From contig OY754466.1 of the NCBI GenBank assembly GCA_963575645.1, forward strand, positions 44,982,001 through 45,046,000: 64,000 nt of DNA, in the 5' to 3' direction. Under the pieces are notes generated by a model. The model saw only the letters and a program-made list of their open reading frames with translations, was not told the origin of the DNA and did no database searches. The DNA is from Xanthostigma xanthostigma (Eukaryota; Arthropoda; Insecta; Raphidioptera; Raphidiidae). A program made the translations under genes and the position numbers. Shown here one piece after another: positions 55,751 to 64,000 of the stretch; position 1 is the first letter of the stretch, and each line of letters begins with the position of its first letter.

Positions 55751-56125
55751 TAGAGCTGTAACAAACCGTATGTATTCGTTACTGAGTAACGGGTACATCG
55801 TCTGACTCGAAGTACCGAGTCGTTACTTACAAATTCATTTCGTTACTCGCATCTGTCGTATCGAACTGACATGGAGTCAGTTCGACTCGTTTGATGCGGT
55901 TATACGTTATACGAACGAAGTCATACCGTATCACGTATGCGACGCGCCTCGATGGGATGGTACATGCTTGATGCTAGAGAACATACACTTCTTGATGCCG
56001 TTATACACGATTGTATGTCGTATGAAAAGTAACGAGTAAGGTAACGATACGAAAGTAACGGGTACTGGTTCTTTAAGTAACGAATACATACGGGTACACA
56101 ATTTCTCGTTATTTTTACAGCTCTA
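55751..56125. mobile_element. hAT-type MITE, 375 bp
   Basis: Ends TAGAGCTGTAAC and ...TTTTTACAGCTCTA, flanked by CAGTCTAG / TAGTCTAG (7 of 8). 'gtatgtattcgttac' and its complement 'gtaacgaatacatacgggta' are sub-terminal. Repeated 'gtaacg' and 'cgttac' words fill the interior. Confidence 0.75.
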
Positions 56126-56597
56126 TAGTCTAGTGTGTGACATAGTGCAGACTCCAGGCCGTGCTGGTTCATGCTTTATAAGTGAGCGCGGTCTTTTAGA
56201 ATACACCAAGCTGTCACTTTTTAACTTGAAAAAAACAGTAGCTCTTTTGATACTCTTATAGTATTCAACTTGTACATTTTGTATACACAATTTAAAGTAT
56301 AAGTACAAAAATTATGACACATGACTTTTATTAGTTACATTTTTTCGTGGATATTTTTTCAATTCATTTAATAAATAATTGTAAATCGCGTGTTCCTTCT
56401 TTCTTGCCGCCATAAGTTCTGAGGTACGCACAGATTTTCTACATTTTTAAATCGATCGAAACTTAATTGGTGGACCGAAAATATGTGTGTAGCTGTGAAC
56501 AAACGCATCGTTTTTTTTTTTTTTTGAAGATTTTACACGTTTTTGTACGGTAAAGATATTTGAGATTTGCGCAAATAAAAAAGCTAATCAAATTTAA

Positions 56598-57610
56598 GGC
56601 TGCTGCACACGAGGCTGTACTTGCCGTTGGAATCGCTGATGGTACTTATACTGGCTGCGAGAATGGAATTGACGTTCCTATGGGCTCGCGTGCGTGGTTA
56701 CAAGCTGGATTTTAAAATTAGAACCGTCTCTGTGCTGGCTTTAAGTAAGAACCATAGATATATATATTTAATAGATTGCGGATACACTAGCGCCTACTGT
56801 ACCTTTTAGAAGCCATTTTGTACGTGGAAAACGCCGTAAAAAGCGCACGAGATTCAAAAATATTAATTATTTTATGATACGATTTTATTCAGAAAAACGA
56901 CAAAACTCACAGTAAACAGTGATATTCGCTCCAAAACCTATTTTTATACTGAAACGTTTCAAAAATTACAAAATTGAGCATAAGTATAATGTAAAAGCTT
57001 AGAACATTTTACACTGTCAATTTGGCATCAAGCTTGACAAGCATTGATGCCAATCTGACAATGTAAAATGTTCTAAGCTTTTATATTATATTTATACTCA
57101 GTTTTGTAATTTTTGAAACGTTTCAATATAAAAATAGGTTTTGGAACGAAATATCACTGTTTACTGCGAGTTTTATTGTTTTTCCATTAACATCATATTA
57201 TAGAATATTTAAACTTTTTGAATCCCGCGCGCTTTTTACGGCGTTTTCCACGTACAAAATGGCTTCTAATTGGAACCATTCCGCACAATGCTCAAGGATA
57301 GGCATCCGCTATCTATTAATATATATATATCTATGGTAAGAACCAATCAGAAAATCGTATCTTGTCACGTGGGCAACATAGATAAACGTCCGCAAACATA
57401 CATGTCGTCATAGTGTGTGTTCTGTTCAGAGGCAATAAACGTCCACTTTTGTTAACATTCGAACTGGCACTGCGCGCGCTCTAAAAACCATCTATATATC
57501 CAGCTTCAAAACACGCATAATGTGACGCCAACACATAAAAACCATCACGCGCTACAGCAAGCTTAAAGCCTAGCAGATCTAGTGGCAAAACCAGTCTCGT
57601 GTTAATGCGG
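56598..57610. mobile_element. MITE of the 29511-29958 family, split by a fold-back
   Basis: The left end GGCTGCTGCACACGAGGCTG follows TTAA (56594-56597). The interior 'ccaatcagaaaatcgtatct' and 'tgtcacgtggg' matches the intact copy. The right end is decayed ('agtctcgtgttaatgcgg'). It is interrupted by the 56754-57335 element. Confidence 0.65.
56754..57335. mobile_element. Fold-back element with ~280-bp arms, 9-bp TSD GTAAGAACC
   Basis: Almost the entire 582 bp is one palindrome: ends ATAGATATATATATTTAATA and its complement, then 'agaagccattttgtacgtgg', 'tttatactgaaacgtttcaa' and 'ttagaacattttacactgtc' with their complements. The spacer is under 45 bp. GTAAGAACC is duplicated at 56745-56753 and 57336-57344. 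Long inverted arms with a 9-bp duplication are typical of Mutator-like elements. Confidence 0.75.
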
Positions 57611-57888
57611 AATTATTGCGCGTACTTTTTTTATAGGAAATTTTTTTGAATAATAATTATTATAATTTTTTAATTTAAAAACTCCTTGAGTCTGATATAT
57701 TTTGTTTTTTGTTAGTTTGATTATTCAATAAATATTGTATTTACATTTTAATTTTTTCAAGGTTAATAAAACTTTTGTTTTAAGTTCGTTTTTTTTTTCA
57801 TTGTTAATCTAGTCTCCATTTTGTTTTTCGCTGTCATTTATCTCAAAATGAAGTTTTTTTTATTTTTCTTGAGCGCCCTGTAGACGAT

Positions 57889-58684
57889 GCTTGATTTCGT
57901 GCTCGCTCGTTTGTTAGATTTATTGACAGGCTATGTTGCTTGAAGGTCAACGGGGAGCGCTGCTGATGTGTCCTCACACGAAGCTTGTTCGTTTGCTTGT
58001 TGCTGCTAGCTTAACACGAACACTATAAGTATGCAAAAAGTAAATCATCGTAAGGCGAATTGCTATTGCGACATTTTTCATGATCGAAATTCTGAGAAAA
58101 AGAGGAAGAGACAGAGCATGGAGTCGGGAGTGATCTTTAAAGAATGAAATTTTGCTGCAGTCTTTATCATCAACAGCTTTTCACTCCATACATCATCACC
58201 TCTACTCTTTAATCTTTATACCCCCACATATCAAATGTTTATGATAATTTGCGCAGTTGACGGCATACAAACATGGTTTATTTTTGTACGCGTCAATTAA
58301 AATAATTATTTGTCCTCGAGCTCATTTCATAGTTTGGGGTTCATAACTTTTGTTTATATCACTTTTAATTCACAACGAACTTATTAAGTCAACAATTAAC
58401 AAAAAATATAAAAAAAATGGGAGGGTTACACAACTACAACGCTATGTGTTGACCACTGAAATATAGTTTTATAATTCAGTGGTGTTGACAGACGACTGCT
58501 TAAATCACGTGACAAAATCCTGCTTCGCGATTGGTTCAACTTTTGGACAAGCAGGTAGCGTTGCATAAACACCGAATCTATCACCAAAATATAGCGACCA
58601 GGCTAGAGAGCAGTGGAACAGTCAGTGACGTCAACGTAGCATTCAAAGCTCTAAGCAAGCAAGCGAGCGAGCACGAAATGAAGC
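57889..58684. mobile_element. Element with GCTCGCTCG inverted ends (~796 bp)
   Basis: gcttgatttcgtgctcgctc at 57889 and cgagcgagcacgaaatgaag at 58664 are inverted. The interior is AT-rich and non-coding; 'atagttttataattcagtgg' near 58460 also forms a small hairpin. No secure target duplication. Confidence 0.5.
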
Positions 58685-60342
58685 GTACGAAGCGCTTGAA
58701 GTAACTGCATTACAATTATTTTTTTTTAGTTACAGCTATTTTTTAAAAGACTGATATTTTATTAACCTTGTTTGTAATTTAACATCGCTTGACATAGTAA
58801 TTTAACGAAAACTGTTTTAATATACATAATATAATTTTAAATTTTATATTAGTTACGGTCAATTATCAAAACCATCCCTGTAAAAAGCATTGTTCCTACA
58901 AAAATCAAAAATATTTCGGGAACGTCGTGAGTGTGCGCACTAACGTTTTTATTTATCCAACAGTCATGGCATCCAACTCCTTTGTTAATAGTCAGATTTG
59001 TAGCGCTTGCTGACAGTCAGAAAATTTTGCGGATTGTATGCGCGAAGCTTTAATCAAAGGCATGCATATTATGCGTTCATGTTGGTAACAGGTTGTGCGC
59101 ATGACCGTGTGTTGCAGTGAAACTGTCGAAGGTTCGGCGAACATTTTTGAGGTTACTACATTTTTTTTTTCAAAATCAAGTTTTTTGACTTTGTGCTCTG
59201 AAGAAGCAATTCTGTACATAAATTAAAAATTTCACCTTTACTCAGATGACGCAGTCTTTGTTAACACGCGTCAACTGTTTCAACAAACAAGCTTCGACTG
59301 ACTCAATATTTAGCGCATGCGAAACAAAAAATACTGAACTGTATCACAAATTAATAATTGTCTGCAGGGACATTAGCATATTTTCTCACAAATGACTTGC
59401 ACGGTTTGTCCGAAAACTTAGATACTTCGGATGTTCAGTTAAAATAAAAATTAACCTAGCCATGATAGCCCTACTCGTTTTGTTTATATCTTCCTTGTTG
59501 TATTAATTTGTTTTCGGGCATGTTTTTAACATAAATGAGGTTATGTGCAATAAACATTTACCTTTTTTTTTTTGTTTTGAAATTTGCCTATGCCTCCCAT
59601 AGACTGAAGTATAGAACCGAGGTAAGCCAACACGTGCGAAAAAATGATAGACTTTTGAAAACAGTTGAAAATAACCGTTACAGTAAGCTTCCCGCGTTTA
59701 TTTTTTCAAATTTGAATTCAACGGCAACAGATTAAACGCAACAGTTGAAATAAAGCTTATTAGTTTTTAAAAATAATTTATGCAATTTACGTACTGTTTC
59801 TAGGTACTGATTATAATTTAACGTAAGTATATTCGGAAGTTTGTAAGTAGCCGTACTTACGAAGACATTAATATTTTTATTAGTGGCTTTTATCTATTTT
59901 ATAAAGAAATTACAATTTTATTTGATTTATTTTACACATGCATAAAATATCAAAATATATATAAATAGTGGTTGATTTTTAACTAACATTAAGTAAGAGA
60001 ATTTGTATAAGAAATATTGTAATAAAATTTGTATTTTTTAAAATTTACATTCTTTATTACAAAGCACGCAGTGTCCCATTTTTTCCAACGAGAATTATTA
60101 TTTTTTATTTAACCTTTGATCGACCAAGAGAAGTCCATTTTATCTCCAGTTCCTGTTTTTCTTGAGTAATTTTGACGTGTCTGATATTTTTTTTTTTTAG
60201 ATAACTGCAAATTTAATAATCCCTAATTTTGTTAATGGTGTCCGATGTATCATTAATGAAAGATTGTCATTCCGCATGTTAAAATCAGTAATTTTTCAAG
60301 TTGATAGTGTTGAATAAAAACAGACAGGCAATGTAATTATCT
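58685..60342. other. Intergenic and possible 3' region, no gene seen
   Basis: AT-rich. On the minus strand, AATAAA-like signals (e.g. near 60040 and 60105) could serve the oxidoreductase gene to the right. Open frames here are short and unlike known proteins. Confidence 0.4.
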
Positions 60343-60348
60343 TTTATT
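60343..60348 (-). terminator. AATAAA overlapping the oxidoreductase stop codon
   Basis: On the minus strand the last codon and stop read CAATAAAAG, so an AATAAA hexamer overlaps TAA. Further AATAAA-like hexamers lie at about 60105 and 60040. Confidence 0.35.
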
Positions 60349-62702
60349 GCACTTTTGGCAGTTCATTTGGGGCCCATGTAAGTTCAACAGGTTTTCCACT
60401 ACGTGCAGATTCTTCACAAGCACTCGCAATTTTGCTGACTGCTAATGTTTCTAAACCTTGTACTTTTGTTGTTGCTTTGCCTGTAAAAAAACAATCCAGG
60501 TAAATAAAGAAAACTAGAAAAAAATAATTTCTACTTTTCAGAAACTATTTATTTTTTAATTATTCCTTTATCGAGTTTTTTAATTTGTGAGGCAATAAAA
60601 AAATTAAATCACAAACTTTGACGTTACGTTTCAAAACACTTGAAAGATATATAAAAGCTATTAAAATTTGTTGCAATTTACTTATCAAGCAATTCAAGTT
60701 TACAGTCGAGCATTATATAATGCCGAGATATTTAATGCGCAAAGCATCTAGCGGACACTTTTAGCAAAGCTTTGACTGTAACTGTGTTGTAAATTCATCA
60801 GGCACACAAATCGCTTTATTACTGCGCCAAAAACTAAAGTAATGCATAGACTAAAGCGCTAGATTACAGCTGAACGTTTTTGAATATCGGAATCTTGTAG
60901 TTCAGTACTTTTTTTGTGTAAAATACCTACCTTGAACTATATCAAGGAAGTGCTCCATTTCGTATTGGTAAGCCAACTTGTAGCGTGACGGGAAAGAAAA
61001 CCAAATTGGCGCTGTGTTAATTCCCTGTAGGCCCTTCTGTGAGTCGACGCAATGCATTGGCTGTTCATTGTCGGCTCTAACCATACCGCGAGGTCCAAAC
61101 ACCTTTCAAAAACAAATTAAATCTAGATTTAAAAAAAATCGTGTCCTTTTGAAGAGAAAGTAATACATATCCAAAGGCACCATATTTGCATCTATATCTA
61201 TAAAAATCAATGCCACTTTTCGTTGTAATTTTATAACTCAAGAACGGGCTCACCTATCCAAACCAGATGTTTAGGCTTTGTTCGGACTATTTAGTAGATG
61301 GTTTATGTGAAGTTTGCACAAAATCTATCGAGCGGTTCTTCATTTATCACATTTTTTGTAACAAATGAATTCAATAAATAGCGGATCATTTTGTTAATGG
61401 GGATTTTGCTGTCAAATTGAAACTTTTTTCGGATGGGGACTGTGCTGTCAAATTGAAACTTTTTTCAGTGTTGACAGTATATTTATGTCATTCATGCGGT
61501 CAATTCATTTTGGACGTGCTTCGATTAAAGCAAATTGTCAGCGATAATTATTGCTTTGTGTTTATATTTTTAAACATATTGTTGAGTGCATTCATACAGA
61601 CGGTGAGTCTTGAATTGTTCAAATGTACTATGTATATGTGTGCGTGTACTTTTCTCAGTTTTTTAGCGAGCCGTCGGTGTTTCATATCGTTTACAGGCTT
61701 TTTTTGAATTAAATTGTCAAACGCATTTACACAAACGGTAAGTTTTGAACTGTTGAAGTGAATTACATATGTATGTATGTGTGTTTCTTTATTTGAGAAA
61801 ACATATTGTGTGCATACGGGTGTTTTATTCTTTTGTAACAGATGGAAGCACGTCGATTTAAAAATGAATTATTTAATGACATTTTTATATATATTGACGT
61901 ATGCAGTCATATATATTTCCATACACACATACACGCACATGTATATTTTAAAATAGCTAGCAATTAATAAAATATTTTTTTGTTTGAATAAATGAATTTG
62001 ATGTTCCAATTAATTTTTTTTATTATTTCACTTTATACGTAGCTAGTTGTCTATAACTGACGCGTCATATCTGTGGTTGGATAAGAGATGTAATTAAATA
62101 AAACACATTCGGGCTTACTTCTAATCTTTGATCGTATCCGTAGCAGCTGTTTCGTGATAAATCGATCATTCCTATTGTTCCGCTTGGGAAAAGTAAAGTT
62201 GCGGCCACCGTGTCGAAATCGTTTATCGCCTTTATTTCAGGAACATGAGTCGTTGCTATGGTCGAAACTTTGCACGGATATTCGCCCAGCACCCAGCACA
62301 TTACGTCTATGTCGTGCACTGCGCAGTCGTGGAATATACCGCCTGGAACATATTTTAGAACAGGTCTTTTATATTTATCAAGAAATAAAAATAGAATCAT
62401 TCTAGTAAACAAAAAAGACGCAAACTAATATGGGCAATCGGTCTACTGGTCTAGGCGGGTCCCGGCGTACCGGGAAAACCCCCAAAATCCCTGTGGGCCC
62501 ATCCGCTCCTGTCTGAATTTCAGAATTTGGTTGTAATGTTGTACAGTTTTCTAATAATAAAATGGATAATTTACCTGATGTTCTAAGATAGTCGATCGAT
62601 GGCAAAGGCGAATCCCTACTGCAGACTTTAATGGTATGCACTTGACCCACTTCGCCGGACCTGACTCGATCACGAACCGCATTAAAAGACGGATCGAATC
62701 GC
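60344..62702 (-). CDS. Gfo/Idh/MocA oxidoreductase, inositol-2-dehydrogenase-like (3' four exons)
   Basis: NAD(P)-dependent sugar or polyol dehydrogenase of the GFO/IDH/MocA family; the exact substrate cannot be told. Exons on the minus strand: 62702-62575, 62342-62119, 61102-60931, 60480-60344 (661 nt; 219 aa plus stop), with GT-AG introns and consistent phases. Visible: NRRFDPSF-like start (RFDPSFNAVRDRVRSGEVGQ), SRDSPLPSIDYLRTSGG, then GGIFHDCAVHDIDVMCW, whose Asp and His are the family's conserved catalytic pair. The substrate-domain strand region YGYDQRLEVFGPRGM and a C-terminal helix (VQGLETLAVSKIASACEES) follow. The usual ~340-residue protein needs about 120 more N-terminal residues (GxGxxG and EKP motifs), which must lie past the window's right edge. 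Confidence 0.88.
61393..61468 (+). repeat. Tandem duplication (~35 bp) in oxidoreductase intron
   Basis: gctgtcaaattgaaactttt occurs twice, about 36 bp apart (61408 and 61444), each preceded by 'gatggggac' or 'aatggggat'. Further right, 61590-61640 and 61725-61770 are a more diverged pair. Confidence 0.55.
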
Positions 62703-62935
62703 CTGCAATAATTAAATTAGTCGACCTTATTGTTGTAGTTTGAGAAATCAACTGTCAAAGTAACAGGCTAATTTTGCCATATGTAAATCAAGATCACCAG
62801 TGCCGTAAGTAGCCTTTTATGCGCCTGGTGCGAACTTCTATATAGTCTAAGATCCGGTATTAGAAATATATACCCTCATCTGTTATTTGATGATGACAAA
62901 GATTATATTATGTTATCTATAGTAATATATAAAGC

Positions 62936-63487
62936 TGAAGGGTTTGTTTGTTTGTTTGAACGCGCTAATCTCAGGAACTACTGGTTCAAATTGAGTATAG
63001 ACTATATAATATCACGCTACGACCATTAAGAGCGGAGCATTAATGAAAAATGTTGCAAAATGTATCTCAAAAATAAGCTTCTATTCAGGTGAAATGCACT
63101 AACTGAATATAATCATATTAGTGTTGTCAGTATACAACGTCGTATAGCTCAATTGGTAGAGCATGTGACTGTGAATATCAGGGTCATGGGTTCGAGCCCC
63201 ACGTTGGGCGGAAATATTTTTATTTTTTTTTTATTTTCTACATTGCTTTCATCTAAGGCTTAGATTTAAATTTATTTTAGTTTTATTTAATTAATTAAAA
63301 AAAAATATTAATTTAAAAAAGTATAAATACTGCTTTTTATCGACAAAAGCTTTTGAACGGTAACTCCGATCATCATGAAATTTGGACACACCATTCATCT
63401 CGGTAAACTAAGACGAATGTGTGTACTCATGTTCCTCCCTTCCCCATTCGTTCTTTTACACCCGGGTGAAACCGGACGGGACCGCTA
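62936..63487 (+). mobile_element. tRNA-related SINE, copy 3, TSD TAATATATA
   Basis: Full-length: begins aagctgaagggtttgtttgt, holds 'gaacgcgctaatctca', the tRNA-like module (63139-63210) and the 3' block ending acccgggtgaaaccggacgg. A 9-bp duplication TAATATATA borders it. The host fold-back arm is interrupted exactly at these bases. Confidence 0.8.
63139..63210 (+). repeat. tRNA-like module of SINE copy 3
   Basis: A box TATAGCTCAATTGGTAGAG and an intact B box GGTTCGAGCCC ending CACGTTGGGCG. The anticodon arm is unpaired and the acceptor 5' strand is degenerate. Confidence 0.65.
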
Positions 63488-64000
63488 CTATAATATATAC
63501 ATTGATAAATCGCACATGGGTTGCCTAACTAAATCGCGTTACCGATGCTGCTAAAATAAATAAATTCTAATTGATTTTTTGGATCAACTTCCCCGATTTG
63601 TTAATCATAAAAATCGAGCCTAAAATGAGAGAATATTCTTCCTTGAGAATATTATTAAACAAGGAATTAGAATATACAATTGATTCTATACATAAATATA
63701 GATAATCCACATAAACATACCTTGTAAATAGTTGTGTTCTGTGTACTGTGAGTTCATTTGTTTTGCTAACATTTTATTTGTGTCATATTCTCTCGTCTTA
63801 GGCTCGATTTTTATGATTAACAAATCGGGGAAGTTGTTCCAAAAAGTCAATTAGAATTTATTTAATTTTACAGCATCGGTACGCGATTTAGCTAGGCAAC
63901 CCGTGTGCGATTTATCAATGTATATCTAACATACAATCTTTGTCATCATCAAATAACAGATGAGGGTATATATTTCTAATACCAGATCTCACAATAATAA

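Larger units (their letters stand above)
62849..63989. mobile_element. Fold-back element carrying a SINE in its left arm
   Basis: The outer left arm (62849-62935) and inner left arm (about 63488-63650) together match, inverted, the right arm (about 63785-63989). Shared words: 'gatgatgacaaagatt', 'gataaatcgcacatgggttg' and 'acttccccgatttgttaatc'. Taking out the SINE restores one continuous ~250-bp arm. It lies in the 5' intron of the oxidoreductase; the right edge of the window is only 11 bp away. Confidence 0.7.

Noticed and set aside
62065..62118. Extension of the oxidoreductase frame past 62119 (SPNVFYLITSLIQPQI)
   Set aside because: A GTAAGC donor follows codon GAA and joining to 61102 restores the conserved RLEVFGPRGM sequence.

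Overview
The window looks like nuclear DNA of an insect. It is AT-rich, its genes have short coding exons and introns from 69 bp to several kb with GT-AG borders, and the intergenic space is packed with small non-autonomous transposons, fold-back elements and satellite DNA. The order cannot be fixed from sequence alone; a holometabolous insect, possibly a beetle, is my best guess. I see no bacterial or viral gene organisation.

Three protein-coding genes are supported. (1) On the minus strand, 37110 down to 28567, lies a three-exon Fer1 (48-related 1) gene, the insect orthologue of vertebrate PTF1A. Its bHLH is on exon 2. The C-terminal motifs by which PTF1A contacts RBPJ are on a small exon 6.6 kb further on. 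(2) On the plus strand, 51355-54275, lies the DDI1/rngo orthologue: ubiquitin-like domain, retropepsin-like protease domain with an Asp-Ser-Gly active site, UIM-like helix and UBA domain. A previously unmarked alternative last exon inside intron 4 would give a 395-residue protein without the UBA. (3) On the minus strand, 62702 down to 60344, lie the last four coding exons of a Gfo/Idh/MocA-family, inositol-2-dehydrogenase-like oxidoreductase. Its NAD-binding N-terminus lies beyond the right edge.

Layout. 1-28.1 kb is gene-free. It holds pogo/Tigger-type MITEs, a tRNA-related SINE, a three-level nested insertion at 9.7-12.1 kb, hAT MITEs, fold-backs, and a ~318-bp satellite array at 21.2-24.3 kb split by a Helentron-like element. 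28.1-37.2 kb is Fer1 with introns full of transposons, including an LTR-like promoter block. 37.2-51.3 kb is gene-free repeats: a 217-bp palindrome, a three-fold 118-bp repeat, a SINE, a hammerhead-like motif and hAT elements. 51.3-54.4 kb is ddi1. 54.4-60.3 kb is hAT and fold-back elements. 60.3-64 kb is the oxidoreductase, with a fold-back plus SINE in its 5' intron.

The three genes are not functionally linked in any way I can see. The strongest signals are the alternative UBA-less end of ddi1, the Fer1 C-terminal exon, and the orderly nesting of mobile elements, in which target-site duplications and empty sites let the order of insertion be read directly.
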